Origin: Posidonia oceanica
Lineage: Eukaryota; Streptophyta; Magnoliopsida; Alismatales; Posidoniaceae
Assembly: GCA_037176725.1 (NCBI GenBank)
Contig: JAZBRS010000029.1
Location: 44,092,001 to 44,156,000 of the forward strand
Direction of reading: 5' to 3'
Length of the DNA: 64,000 nt
The translations under genes and the position numbers were made by a program. A model generated the notes under the pieces. The model did no database searches. It worked only from the letters and a program-made list of their open reading frames with translations, and was not told where the DNA came from. Below are positions 28,751-42,329 of this stretch, piece by piece; positions within the stretch are counted from its first letter, which is position 1, and each line of letters begins with the position of its first letter.

Positions 28751-31700
28751 TGTAGCGATCTCGATCGGAATCAGGCTCGCTAATCTTGCGGCGATTGGAT
28801 CCGAGGAAGAGGCTCAACTCGAAAACGCTTGAAATCGAGGAGAAAAAGGAAAGATAAGACAAATCAGAGTCGCCACCACGTCTATTAACGGAAGACGAGG
28901 AAAACCGGGGTAATGCGTGAATTAACGCGCAAAACCGAGCAATGAATGCAAAGCAAAGCAATGCAAAGGAAAACAAATGCAAGCAAATGCAAATGAGATG
29001 ACTCTAGCCTAGGATAAAGACAGTATGGTCATTGTGGGCCAAAAGACAGGGTAAGGACTCCTGTTACGTGCGGGGAAGGTGTTAGGCACCCCCGACACGC
29101 CCGAGAATCGGTCTTTCTAGGCTTACGCTCGCATACGCAGGAAAATGCAGGATTGAATGCCTATGTGCCTATAAATGCCTTAATGAATGCTCAAGGTGTG
29201 CTCTAAGTGGGAAGGAACAAAGCAAGGAAGTAAACGTGCTCTCTAAATGCTCAGCTACGCTGTCCGTGTTCCGAACTAGGCGAAACCTAGCTCGTGAGAA
29301 CTCCAGGCAGTAAGCATCACAGCCCTATATGCAAATGCAAGCGAGAAAACAAAACAGCGAGAAAACCATGCAATGCGATCGACATGCAAAGGAAAATGGC
29401 GTAAAACACGCAAAACGAGGCGAGAAATGAGCAACGTGCGCAAAACGATGCAAAAGAGCGAAAACGGCGCGCAAAACAAGACGAGAAAATAGAATGGCAC
29501 GCAAAACGGTGCAAAAGAACGAAACCGGCACGCAAAACAAGCGGGAAAACAAGGCAGCGCACAAAACAAGGCAAGAAAACAGAAGGGCACGCGAAACGGT
29601 GCAAAAGCGAGAGCGGGCACGCGAAACGGTGCCAAAACAGCGAAGCAAAAACCTCGGAAAAGCCATGCGAATGCAAGGATGCAGAAAGGATCAGAAGCGG
29701 CCAAAGGGGAGGCAAAACAACGTGTGTGTAAGAACAGACGTTGTTCGGGACCACTCAGAGTAGGTGTGAAGACCTACGGAGGGGAGAGTGTGCAAACGGA
29801 GGGATTACCACCTCTTTGCGACTGTTTCCCACTAAACCGTTCCACGGTGTGTCTCGCATGCTGCCCAAAGCTCGCGATGCGATCGGATCGTGGAAAAGGG
29901 GGAAGAAAATCACATTAAGTGACAAATCCAAGGAAAACTCAACACAAAACACACAGGGGTACGCGAAATGGGGATTTGAAGGTACGAGCAAAAAGGGGAG
30001 GCCCTATTCTACATGCTCAAAGAGACAGAAAACCGAAACGAGGAAAACTATGCAAATGGCATGCAAATGAATGCAATGCAGGGGTTCAGGAGGACATACC
30101 TGGAAATCCGGGAGCCTGATCTGAAATCTGTCTGGTCCGTGCTGAAGAGCGCTTCGCTGCGGTCGCCTGGGCAGCTTACTTGAGAAGATCCAACGGCCGG
30201 ATTGGAAGATATCGCAGCTCCAAGGCAGAAGGGCCAGAACAAGGGAGAAGAACAGTTCTAGGTGTCCAGGAGGTCCTAGGGGTGTGTAAAAGGTCATCCC
30301 AGGTGAAGGGGAGCTAGAAGTGCTTAGTGTGTGCAAGAAGATGCTAATATGTAAGACTAGATGGATGCTGAATGCATGCAAAAGCAAGAAAAAACAAAGA
30401 GAAGAAACTGGGAAAAGCCAGGAGTTCAGAAGGCATTTTGAAAAAGAATAGGGGCTAAAATGCAAATTTTCCAGGAAACAGGGGTCCACAGGAAAGGGTT
30501 TTGAAAACAGGGGAGGACAGAGGTCTATTTTGCAAAAAACTAGGCTCAGAAAGGTGTTTTGAAAAGAGGGTATGCTTTGAAAGAGGTTTTGAAATCAAAA
30601 AGAGGTCAGAGTGCAATTTTGAAAAAACTAGGGTCTAAAATGCAAATTTTCCAGAAAACAGGATTCTGGGGAGTCCGGGAATACTAGTGGAAGGTCTGTA
30701 TGAAATTTGGTAAGCATAGGAGCTAAGATGCAACCTAGGGGCAAAATGGTCTTTTCACATTATTTTTTAAAAGGTGCAGGGACCTATGTGTAATTTTGAA
30801 ATCATGCAGGGGCTGAAAATGCAATTTAGTATGGAAAACATGCTCTGAAAAATAAAGGACAGGACCACAGTGCAATTTTTAAAAAGATCAGGGTCAAAAA
30901 TGCAATATAATAAGCTAAAATGCATGCAGCACAGTTACTGTCCATTTAAAATGGACCTAAATGCAAATATGCAAAACTAGAAGGTAAAATATGCAATGCA
31001 GTATGCAAAATAAGAAAATAAACCCTAAGTTCTACAGTGCATGGGACCTAAATGCAAAAACAGTAAAATGCAAGGACACAGAATGCAATATTATATGGTA
31101 AAAATGATGCATTTAAATGATCTGATTTAGTGCAGGACTTACATGCAAAAAACGAAAACAGAGGGGCTAAAATGCAAAACATTATAACAGCACAGCACAG
31201 TAAATGGACCAACTTGCAAATACCGAAAACCATAAACAGATTATGCAATTTAATATGATTTTGATTTAAAAACGCAGCAGATTAAATGAAATAAGGACTG
31301 GAATGTAAAATGACAGAAACTTAAACCAAATGTGCAATATTTACTTAAAAACTTTAGCTAGGATAAAATAAATGCACAGTAACTGGTCGACGGTGACGAG
31401 TACTGTAGCAGAACGCCGGCAGTACTCGTGGCCGCCGACAGGGGAGGCTGAGGCGCGGGAGGACGGAGAACGACGTCGGCGATCGTCCGGAGCTCTGGGA
31501 ACGGTCCGGAGCTCGCTCTGTTGGTCGGAGTGTCCAGAGGAAGAGCAGCCGGCGCCGGAGAAGGAGACCTGTCCGGCGAGTCGAGGACGGAGCAGGAGGA
31601 CCGGAAAACCTATTCTAAAGGCTGGGGAAGCAAGAGAAGAAGAAGAGGAAGCTAAGGGAAGCAAAGGTTACCTTTTCCGCGCCTGAGTCGTTCCCCCGAC

Positions 31701-34540
31701 GTCAGTGGTTCCAGAGGTCGCCGGTGGAGGCCGTCCGGTCGCTGCGGGCGTCGCCGGCTGCTCGCGAAGATCGGAGTCGCTTCAGAACGTCCCTCCGGTG
31801 CTCCCTGATCGACCGGACCGAAGCTCTACAGCCCAGGTGAGGTTTCGGCTCTTTTGGTTTCAGAGGATGCTGCCGGAGGCTGGGGGAGGTGTTGGCTGCT
31901 CGTCGGCTCGGATGGAGCCCTCCGGGAGTTTGCTGGAGGTCTGGCGAGCGACGCTGGATGCTTGGAGAGGGGTTCTGGAATGCGTGGAAGAGGTTTGGGA
32001 GTTGGGTCAAATTTTGGTCTGTGACTGATGCAGGTGTTTGGAGTGGAGTTCTCGGTTTGCTGTGGGTGGCTGGGTTTGATGGTTGGTGTTTTGAGAAGGT
32101 GGAGGTCCAGTGAGTCTCTGGAAGAAATTTGGGAGAAGGCGGTGAGCTGGAGTAGTGGGAATTGGGGAATGGGTTCAGGTCGGTGGCGGTTGGCTTTCAG
32201 AGGGATTAGGTAGTGATTTAGGTGGGGGAATGGCTGGGAAATGCTGGAGGAAGAAGGCCAGGTGTTGGGTGAGATTGGGGAAGTAACAGGGAGGAGGATG
32301 AAGGCCAGGAAGGGTGTTGGTTAGCTGGGAATGGAAGAAGGGTGTTTTCTGAAGATTTCAGAGAAGAAAAGAGGAGAATTGGATGTGGGGATCGGTCTGA
32401 AATGGAGGCTTCTCTCCGGGATGTAAAGGTGGCTCTCAAACACCCTCTCTTGCCGCTCTCTCTTCTGGAAATTGGAGGAGGCAGAGAAGAAGAGAAGAAG
32501 GTTGTTTCAGGTGGAAGAGACGAAGTGGAAAATGCTCTCTCACTCTCTGGTTTGCTCTGAAGGTGAAGGTTGCTCGCTACTGGCTCTGCACATGAAGGTC
32601 TGGTGTCCCTCGGATTGAAGGAAGGACGGAGGATTATATCTGGGGAGCGGAGGCTGCTGGCGCGCTGGGAATTTTCAAATTCGGCCGGCGGCCACTGCAG
32701 CGGAGGGGACGGGGCGACCGGTCCCGGATTTGGTGCTGAGATGAGGAGACGGCGGGCTACTGTTGCATGATCTGATGGAGAGAGAGCTTGAAATTTAAAA
32801 AGGAGAGGGAGGACTGTGCAGCTGGCCGCGGGAAGAAGCTGGTGGAGAAAAACACAGAGGAGGAGAGGAGGAAGAAGGAGGGAGAGGAAGGCGAGCGGGC
32901 CGGACTGTGGGCCGATAGAAAAAAAAGAAATAAAACTGAAGGAAAAAATAGAAACAGGCCGACAGGCCCAGTAAGGAAAGGAAAGAAAGAAAGAAGGGAA
33001 ATAAGAAAGAAAGAGGGGGGCAAAAAAGGGGAAATAAAATTGGTAAAAATGAACTAAAAATAAATAAAAATACTGGAGAGGTTGTGCTGTAGATTAGGAT
33101 TTTAATTAAGATTTTTAATGGTTATTTTGAGTTGATTAATGTGTTTTAGGCTTGATTAAGGTTTTAGGGCTTTGGTTTTGTTTTTAATTGATTTTCACTT
33201 GATTAAATGTTTGTTAAACCCTTTTTAAATTGTTTTTAAAAATTGTATTTCCCTTGTTGGACACTTAGGATATTGATTAGGATTTTTTAGGACTTATTTC
33301 GTATTAATTTAGGGTTGGTTTTAGATTTTAAAGTTGTAGTCTTCTTAGGGTTTCTTCCTTTTAAGTCTTTTAAGTTATGTTTGGATTTTTATTTATTGGT
33401 TTTTTCTTGAAGTTTTTAGTTGGATTTTTCTGGTTTGATAGGGTGTTTTTTAGGTCTTTCAGATGTGTTTTTCTTTTCTTTTTTAATTAAGTTTTTAACT
33501 TGTTTTTCTTATGTTTACTAGGTTAAGTCTTTTGCCTTCTTTAATCACTTGTTTTAGTGTTTGATTTTTAATTCTTCTTTTTGGGTTTGTTTTTTTAATT
33601 CTTTTAGTGGGGTTTTTACTTTCGGTGAGTCTTGATTTTATTTTAGCTTTTTCCTTGATTTTTCAGTGTTTTCTTTTGATTTGTTTTGCATTTTTTAGTT
33701 TGCATGTTTGGTTTTTCTTTTAACTTGATTTAGTTAAGTTCAAGTTGTTAATTGCTTGTTTGACATTTTTTAATTGTTTTTCTTAGGGTTCTGATTTGTT
33801 TCTTTTGTGTTTTGAGATTTTACAGATTTTTATGGGTTTTTGTGGATTTTTGCAGAGGGGAGAAAAGAAAAAGAGAAGGAGAAAAGAAATGGAAAAAAGA
33901 GGGAGATAAGAGGAAAAGAGATAGGTTGGAGGAAAACGATTTTTAAAAATTCAGAAAAAGTGTTAAAAATAAAGTAAAAATAGGGATAAGATAGAGGAAG
34001 GATAGAAGCACAGAGGGGGCCCACAGCCAGACCAGAAAAAGGATGAAAAGGGGATGAAAAGAGAGATGATAATCAGGAGAGAGAGAGGAGAGAGAAAATG
34101 ATAATCCCGGAGAGAGAAAAGGATAATTTGGGTGAAAGAGGGTCTTAATGGTCTTGGAATGGGGTGAGAATTGGTGAGTGGGTAGTCTAGGATTTGAAGT
34201 CTTGGGTCTGAAGTTTTGGTTTGATTCTAAGGAGGTTTTGGAGGGGTTTCAAGGTGTAGAAAAAGGGTAGTTTCACCTAAGTTTTCTAGGGTTTTCAAGG
34301 ATGGGTTAGGTTTGGAAATTTCCAGGTTTTTGGGTAGGTTTGTTGAGTGGATGTTGGTGGGTTTTCCTATGGATTTTGGTTAGGTTTTGAGGTTGGGAAG
34401 GGGGGTAAAGGTTTAGGTCAAAATGGGCTGATTTTGAAGGGTAGAGAGGAGGATTTGGGTTAGGGTTTGGTTGGGGGTTTGATCCAGCAATTACCAGGAG
34501 GGCTCCAAGAGTCCAAACCTGCCAAGATGGGGTGTCAACA
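28751..34540 (-). repeat. Element A 5' LTR (5790 bp)
   Basis: The second copy of the A LTR, starting TGTTGACACCCC at 34540 and ending GCTACA at 28751. It has the same zone order as the 3' copy: the degenerate minisatellite at 29404-29646, primer-site-like motif at 28866-28876 and U5-like block near 29000-29130. Confidence 0.95.
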
Positions 34541-34545
34541 GGCGC
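34541..34545 (+). repeat. Target-site duplication of element A, right copy (GGCGC)
   Basis: Exact repeat of 6647-6651, directly after the A terminus TGTCAACA. Element B leader resumes here. Confidence 0.95.
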
Positions 34546-35686
34546 TCTTACTTGTTTGCTTGCCTGATTGCTTGCTTCTTGCTTGTTTGTTTCTCTGCTT
34601 CTGCTCTTACCTGCTTTAATGCTCACTTGTCTTTATCTTTCCTTTATCTATCAGCTTTTTATTGCTTTACTTCTCACACAATGCATGTCTACATACTTGT
34701 TTGGCAACAATGCATGCTTTTTGAATGCTGAATGCTTTTCTTACACATTTGCTATGTCACTACGCACGCACATGCCTTGCATATATGCCTTTTGACATGA
34801 TGAATGCTTTTTCTTCACTATCATGCTCACGAATACTCGCACATGCCATGCACTTGCCTTTTGCTGTGTTGTATGTTGTTTGCCTGCCATGTCTGACTGA
34901 TTTTCTTCCCTTTCGCACATGCCATGCCTAGGATAGTAGAGACTTGTTTGCTCTCCCCGTGGTTAACTAAAAATGGCAAGTAAAAGGAACTTCCAGGAGT
35001 AACTAGAGATTTCAAACAATCCTTCACCCCCTTTGGTTAATAAAATGTGCAAGATAAAAGACTTTAATCATTTGCATAAGCATCATATAAGGCATGCATC
35101 TTCTCATCTGAGTCCACCTATTAGTCTGCGAAGGACAGTTCTGGCCTCTTGTTCCACTGCTTTGGGCGTGGCGCAAGTCAGTCGGTCTGTCCCCCCTTGT
35201 CCGGGGGTCGTGTCGGTGTTAGTAGAGGGTACCACCCACGCTTTGGCGGGGTAGAGGCCAACAACGCACCACCCTGTCATTTCCTGAGCTTTGGGTCGGG
35301 AGTTAGGCAGGGAACCTACTTTTCTGACCTGAGTCGGTGACCCGTACACCCAAGGATACCCGAAGTAGATCACCTGCTAAGATACACTAGCTAGGTAAGG
35401 GGGCATACTAGAAAGCATACATATCATTCATGCCATTTAACTTAACTCATTTGCATTCATCTTTTCAGTTTCTAACCCCAGTTTCCTTTTGTTTGTGTCA
35501 CCAGTGATCGGTAAGCGAGTTCCCCTTGCTAGAGCTTGAGTGCCGACCCTTGTTGGCACCCCTGTTGCGACCTTATTCGCGACCATTCATCCTTCTAAGC
35601 TATCCGCCTTCGCGACGATAGCTCCTATTAGGAATCACCGCTTGAACACCCGTCGCAGCCCTGTTCTCATACGCTCTAGGTCAGCA
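34546..35686 (+). other. Element B leader, second segment
   Basis: Continuation of the leader broken at 6651. It is rich in CTTGCTTG-type motifs, followed by the block conserved with A near 35110-35380. No credible gene. It ends at gag ATG 35687. Confidence 0.8.
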
Positions 35687-38101
35687 ATGGCCCAGTATGT
35701 CAGTGAGCCCCTCTTCACTCCTGTCACGGAGGGTGTTTCCGTTCCGGCCCCTCCGGTTGCTCCTTCTGTCCCTCTTGTTTCCCCTCCGACACTAGGGTTT
35801 CCTCCCCTGATGCCTCTAGGATCTCAGTATGTCCCGGGACAGTGGCAAGCATCTCTCCCTCCGGATCCGGTCGCCGAGTCTATCTTAACGACCGTTACTC
35901 GCGTTTCGAAGACGCCACTGCCCCCTCCATCCCAGGGATACGTCGCCTTTGACATCCCTTCTACTGCTGCTGTGACTTTTTTTGTAGAACCTTTTCCTCC
36001 CGGACAGTCTGTGTCCGTGCCACTTGCTTCTCAACCTCCGCCGGCACTGCACTTCAGCGTCCCCACTGGCGAGACGCCTGAGGCGCAGTACTAGCACCTG
36101 ATGGAGCTTGCCCAGAGACTGCAGGGCATGGCTCTATCTGTTTGTCCTTCCTGTGCTCCTGTCGTTCCTGAGGTTCCTTTGAGGCCAGTTCCTGCATCTC
36201 ATGCATCTACCTCCACACCTCCACCTCGACCATCGTCTCAACTGCTCACGGTTCTGACGATGGGGGCCCGTTTACCGCCTCCGGCTGCACAACACTTAGC
36301 ACAGCATGCTCCTCTTCCCCCTGGTGGTCAGTCCTTCGGACCGGCTGGAGCCCAGTACCTAACTGGCTCGCTGTCTGGCACCCCGCTTGTACAGCAACTG
36401 GTGCTCCGTCATCCTACCCCTATCACAGCACAGCATGGCATCTACTCTTCTCCTTTGCATCAAGTCCAGCATCCTGCGTACACTCCTACATACACAGTTC
36501 CCCAGCATGGATACGCCGGCCATCCCGTTGCTCCACCAGGCGACGCTATGGTAGATCCGGAGGAGCACTTAGGTGCGACCCATTCGGCGTATGTGCTCAC
36601 TACCCCTACTGATCCTTCCCCTATAGCAGCAACTCCGGATCCCATCAACAACCAGATGGACGTCCTGGAGAAGGCACTACGACTAGTGCAGGGTACTGAG
36701 CACCAGACCTACCAATTTCGGGACCTCTGCTGCTTTCCAGAGGTGGTACTCCCTCCGAAGTTCAAAATCCCGGACTTCGAGAAGTATAATGGTAGGGGCT
36801 GCTCCGTGGCACACCTGAAGGCGTATTGCGGTGATCTCGCTCAGCTTCAGGCTGACGAGAGGTTGCTGATCCGCCTGTTCCAGAAGAGTTTGACTGGGCC
36901 GGCACTCAAGTGGTTTACATCGCTTGATATGTCAGCCATCAAGACTTGGAACGACCTCAGTCAGGTGTTTCTGGAACAATACTCCTTCAACCTCGATCTA
37001 GTCCCAAAGCGGGCGGACTTGATCGCAATCAAGTAGAATTCCGGCGAGCCGTTAGGGGAGTACGTCGGCCGCTTGTGCGCCCTTGCCTCTTAGGTTCGAG
37101 ATAGACCCTCTGACGAGGAATCTATTGAGATCGTCATTAAAGGGGCGCAGCCGTCTCTTGGAGCTCTGCTTAGCATCCAACCAGTCACTACTTTTGCAGC
37201 ACTCATCAGAGCTGGAGCGCGCGTGGAGAGTTCTTTACGGAGTGGCAACTTCCCGGCTCTCTCTGCGTTCGCTAAGCAGGCCGCGATCAGCAGTAACAGT
37301 GCCAACAGCAGCGCCTCCAACAACAACAGCGGCAGCAGCAACAACCGCCTGAAGAGGAAAGACTCGCCGAAAACCGCTGTTGCATTCGTCGACTCCCCTG
37401 CTGTGCCTGTTCGCTTGCCATCCCGGCCTGCCCCAGCTCAGATGGTGTACGCTCCTACACCTAGGAATCCACCCACACCATAGATCACTACCACCGCTAG
37501 ACCGGTCTACCCTGCCGCATCGGTTCAGCAAGGCTTATACCAGAGGCAAAGAAGGCCACTCACTGAGAAGCGGAAATTCGCCCCACTGGTGGAACCGCTC
37601 ACGGTCATCTTGCCGAAGGTTGCATCGCTCCTGAAGTTCCTGGAGGTTCGTCTGCCCCCAAGTCCTCTGCCGCATTGGTTTAGGGCGAACCTCTTCTGCA
37701 ATTTCCATCGAAGCGTCGGGCATTCGACGGACAATTTCTTCTCCTTGCGGAACGCTATTCAGGATTTAATCGAATCGGGAACGATTGTGATTGACACGCA
37801 CGAGGCATCCACTCAAGCACACACACATGCATCTGCTCATTCAGCTGTTCCCCCTCATTCTGGCATCATCCATCAACCCCTACCGGAGCACTCCTATCCG
37901 GGAGGGGCGGGAACCTCAGGCATCCATTCTGTCTTTCCTTCTGGGTCTGCTACCTCTGTGGTAGACCCTTCTGATCTTATCTCTGATATCTCTGAGCCTT
38001 TCCCTATGAATCTCTATCTTGCGGCAGTTGCCGGCTCCGAGTCGGGAGTTCACATGATCCGACCGCGTGCCAGGCCGTAGCGCCCCTCTGCGCCCCCCGC
38101 T
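35687..38101 (+). pseudogene. Element B gag (five in-frame TAG codons)
   Basis: Same plan as A gag: ATG 35687, Pro-rich N-terminus, gag domain (KFKIPDFEKYNGRGCSVAHL, then LTGPALKWF), Asn/Ser-rich linker, zinc-knuckle region. Unlike A, the last knuckle Cys is Phe (CNFHRSVGHSTDNF), so the knuckle is damaged too. In-frame stops, all TAG: 36092, 37034, 37091, 37481, 38078. A has CAG at the first three, CAC at the fourth and GAG at the fifth. The frame is otherwise unbroken through gag into pol. Confidence 0.88.
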
Positions 38102-41100
38102 GTGCTTCCTCAGGCTCAATCCCTTGTACACCTTCTAGCTAGGGCCCAGCCTAGATCCCCTGTCCACCTCTTAGGGCGACCTCAGCTAGAATCCCCTGTA
38201 CACCTTCTAGGTAGACCTCAACCTGCCCCAGCCTTCCCACCCCAACAACCATACCCCCTAGGCAGGCCTCAATACCCAGTAGGTCCCCCTGTAACCCCTC
38301 CTGTGCTCGCAGCACGTGCTCCAGTGGTTATTGACTTAACCTTGGACACGCATCGCATCCCTTACAACTACGCCACAGAAATGTGTGCGGAAGTAACGCG
38401 ATCGGGGAGGGTCTACAGGCCCCCAGCACCGGCAATTAGGCCAAATCACCCCAAGCCTGCTATGCCCCCACCCTCCAACCAACCCGTAGCAAATCCAACC
38501 CCAAGTCAACCCGTAGCAAGCCAAATCCCTGCCCAACCTGTAGCGGCCCAGCTTCCTGCCACTACTCCCTTAGAGCTTGCCCAAACAACCCCTCCTGTTG
38601 CCAAAAAGAACCAACCCAAGGCAGACTTAACCTCCCAACTTAAGAAGGTCAAAGCTGACATTTCCATTTGGGACCTAATCCACACCTCTGCTGAACACCG
38701 CGAGGCTTTTCTTCACGTGTTCCAGGCCGCCCGTGTGTCCCAGTCTATTGAGCCTTCAGCCTTGGAAAGCATGGTAGGGTTGATTGTGGAGCCCCAGGTC
38801 ATCTCTTTCACAAGTGATGAGCTGCCTCCGGCGGGGATTAATCATAACCAACCCCTGTTCGTCACGGTTCAGTTCAAAAGCTTTCGCATTCCCCTAACAC
38901 TGGTTGATAATGGGTCAGGCCTTAACGTCTGCCCCTTGCGTACTGCAACCAAGCTCGGATTCAAAGCCAAGGACATCACGCCAGCCGTGAAGGGAATGAC
39001 AGCTTTTGACAACACCCACCATGACACGCTAGGGATCCTGATTATTCCTCTTGCTATTGGCCCGGTCATCTTCGATGTAGAATTCTATGTCGTCGACTTG
39101 AAGCCAAATTTCAATCTTCTGCTTGGGCGCCCTTGGCTCCACAAGCATCAGGTCCTTCCTTCGACCCTCCATCGAATGATAAAGTACCGTCGTGGCGATG
39201 ATGTCATTGTCGTCATGGCGGAGAACTTTGAGAAGGAGCGGATCGAAGCAGTCTCCCCTGTGTCTTCACAAGCTATCCCATTTGACCCCGAGACTTCTGA
39301 AGCTCTATATCGCGTTAATCGATGCGAGCCGGTTAACTTCATTCCTGATCTTGAACGTGCCAACTCCTTGGCCGTTCACAGCAACCCCTTTCGAATGGTC
39401 GAGAATGTATGTCACGAGTGGGGTTACATAAAGGGTACACCGCTCGGGCGTCATGGCTAGGGGATCGCAGAGCCGATCGTAGCGGTGGAGCGGAGGAAAT
39501 CTGAAGGCCTCGGTTACGAACCCAAGCTCAACGAAGATCACTACCTTCAGCTCAAGGATCAAGAACTAGCCATCCCCAGAGACCTCACTAACTTCACTAG
39601 TGCAGGAATTCTGGGATCGACCGATGATCAAGCCGCGGCGTCGACAGAAGACTGGGTCTGCATTGAGGACTACTACTCGGATGAGGAGTAGTCTGGCACA
39701 GTAGAGGCAGTCCCCACTGGCAGCAAGGCAATGATCAACACAAAGGCACCGCAATCAGTATGTTCAGCTCTCCCTCTAGCAGATACAGCAGACAGCTCAG
39801 CAGGCTCTGTGGCAGAACTGGCAAGCTCTCACACTTTTGCAGCCACAGCTACATTTCAAGTACAGGCAGCAGTGATGCAGGAGTCAGAGACACTCCTTCT
39901 GGCAGAATCGGGCAGGCTACTAGCGGTCGCAGTCGCACCAGTGCCACTGTCCCTCTCTCTGGAGGGGCAGTCAATTAATTCAGTCAGCAGCACAGTTCAA
40001 CTCACTCCAGCGGTCGCATCACTGGGAGCGCAGTCGGCGCAGTCCGCTCCACATCTTCCTGACGCCAAGCAGCAACTCTCTTGGCAGGCCCCCTCGGCGT
40101 CAGAAGCTACACTCTCACAGTCACAGCCAGTTGCAGAGGACCAACTAAGCGCCGTAGTCTCTCGGCCTTTGAGCCCTCAGAAGAGCGCCTCTGCCTGCTC
40201 TCCACCTGCAACAGTGACACTGGCAGCATACCCATCTATGGCCCCGCTGACCAGTCTGTTTGGATCTCCCACGCCAAAGTTGCTACTATCAGGCGCGCCT
40301 GTGAGCCAGATCATGCAAATTCCAAGGGCAGCAATCCGTCTTGCAGCCGGGCCAGTGCCGCAGGCCCCCGGCGCCTACTACGTCGACTCACCCTCAGACA
40401 AGGAAGAAGGAGTGGCGATAGAAGCCCAGGTCGATTCGTGGATGTCCGACTTAGAGCTGCTTTATCAAGAACAGATCAAGTCGATAGCAGAAGACCTGGC
40501 AGAGCATCGAGCCGCAGAAAGGAAAGGGAAAGCCGTGGTTACGGACCCTCCTCTGCAAGAAGACCATGCCTCTATCATGGTCCTGGAAGAAGGCTCGGCA
40601 GCACCGAACTCTCCTAGACCAGATGAGCTCATCACTCTCCGACCAGAGGGCGGGTCTAGTTGGTTTGTGCAACACATGCCTCACCGGAGCAGCATAGCGA
40701 GCGGCAGTGTCCAGATCAGCCGCCGGTCCGGCATACCCTCCACAAGCACACTAGAAGACCCAGAGGAGGAAGCACTAGCATTCCAAGCAGCAGCTGCAAT
40801 AGAGCAGAAAGCAGAATCAGTACCAGGGTTGCTAGCAGCCTCAGCAGCAGAATCATCAGCAGTCTCAACAGTAGAATCAGCGAGGTCCTCAGCATTATCA
40901 GCAGAGCACTCAGCGAATCAGTCAGGCCATAGCAAACAGCAGAAGGAGTTGCTGGGACGGAGGTCGCGCACCGAGGCTACAAGAATACCCGAGTGAGCGT
41001 GACCATCCTGAAGCGTCACTAGGGCCAAGCAGCGGAACATATACACTCTTTCGACATCACAAGTCCTTCTTTTGAGAAAGAGATCCTCTCGGAACTTATT

Positions 41101-41349
41101 GCTTATGGAGAGGAGGACGATACGGGCATGGATGAGATTGACGAACCGTTGCCCGAGTTCCGGCCCTATGACGACGACCCAGAAGGCCCCAACTTCCATG
41201 TTGAAGAAGAAACGGAGGTTGTCAACATCGGCACAGCTGAGGAAGTTAGAGAAATTCGTATCAGTGCCCAGTTGTCCTCCCAGGCTCGAGCAGAGTTCAT
41301 CGCATTCTTGAAAGAATATGCGGATGTCTTCGCCTAGAGTTACGAGGAT
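38102..41349 (+). pseudogene. Element B pol, protease, G-patch-like segment and spacer (broken)
   Basis: A 452-codon open stretch (38102-39460) holds the protease (LVDNGSGLNVCP, then LLLGRPWLHK) and the start of the G-patch-like segment, which is cut by TAG at 39458 in GRHG-stop-GI. Then TAG at 39689. The Ser/Ala/Gln-rich spacer follows to about 41340; it has a 1-nt deletion near 40913 and TAG codons at 40930, 41020 and 41335. The segment APGAYYVDSPSD and the following 70 residues are well conserved with A although the rest of the spacer has drifted, which suggests that one part was under constraint. Confidence 0.88.
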
Positions 41350-42329
41350 ATGGTCGGCCTTGACATAGAGATAGTGGTGCACAATCTGCCCTTAAACCCG
41401 GATGCCAAGCCAGTAAAGCAGAAGCTAAGAAGATGGCGATCGCAGTGGCTGCTCATGATCAAAGAAGAGATAATGAAGCAGCTCAGAGTCAACTTTCTGA
41501 AGGTCGTCCTTTATCCTGAGTGGCTGGCAAATATTGTACCTGTGCCCAAGAAAGATGGCCGAATCCGGATCTGCATCGACTACAGGGACCAGAACAAGGC
41601 GAGTCCCAAGGACGACTTCCCCCTGCCTCACATTGACGTCCTAATCGACAACACAGCGGGCCACAAGATGCTCTCCTTCATGGACGGCTTTTCTGGATAC
41701 AACCAAATCAAAATGGCAGAAGAAGACATGGAAAAGACTTCATTCATCACCCCTTGGGGAGTCTTTTGCTACCAAGTCATTTCGTTCGGCCTGAAGAATG
41801 CTAGTGCGACCTATCAGAGGGCCATGACTGCACTGTTCCACGACCTCATGCACCAAGAAGTAGAAGTCTACATAGACGACATGATTGCTAAAACCAGAGA
41901 GCCTGAAGACCACCTTGCCTGTCTAAAAAAGCTCTTTAACCGTCTACGGAAATACAAACTGCGCCTGAATCCCAAGAAGTGTGTATTCGGGGTGTCTTCT
42001 GGCAAGCTGCTCGGCTACAATGTTAGCCAAAGGGGGATTGAGGTGGACCCGATGAAAGCAAAAGCCATCGTGGACATGCCACCCCCCAGAACTGAAAAGG
42101 AGGTCAGAAGTCTGCTTGGGCGTTTACAGTACATCAGTCGCTTCATTGCACAGCTTACGCCCACTTGCGAACCCATATTCAAGCTCCTGAGGAAGAATGC
42201 GCAGATCGACTGGAGCGAGGAGTGTCAGGCGGCATTTGCTAAGATCAAGCAGCTATTGATCAAGCCTCCTGTCCTGGTTCCCCCTACACCAGGGAGACCT
42301 TTGCTTCTCTACCTTTCTACCACGCATCC
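41350..42329 (+). pseudogene. Element B pol, reverse transcriptase
   Basis: Open from Met 41350 to a 4-nt deletion near 42325 that shifts the frame. It aligns along its whole length with the A reverse transcriptase. The catalytic box reads YIDDM where A has YVDDM. Other segments include KKDGRIRICIDYRDQNKASP and SFMDGFSGYNQIKMAEED. The preceding TAG (41335) stands where A has TGG in the sequence FAWSYED. Confidence 0.9.

Larger units (their letters stand above)
6652..34540 (-). mobile_element. Element A: complete Tat-group Ty3/gypsy retrotransposon, minus strand, nested in B
   Basis: 27,889 bp between GGCGC duplications, read from 34540 down. Order in its own sense: 5' LTR (34540-28751), primer site (28750-28733), leader, gag-pol (27417-18656), inter-ORF region, mobile-domain-like ORF (17188-15986), repeat-rich 3' region (15985-12446), 3' LTR (12445-6652). 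It is the same family as B but a different subtype: coding regions align closely while large parts of the LTR and the tandem arrays differ. Gag-pol is a single frame from 26977 to 18656 interrupted only by five TAG codons, plus a 1-nt deletion near 27000. The extra ORF is intact. A is younger than B by position. Confidence 0.96.
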
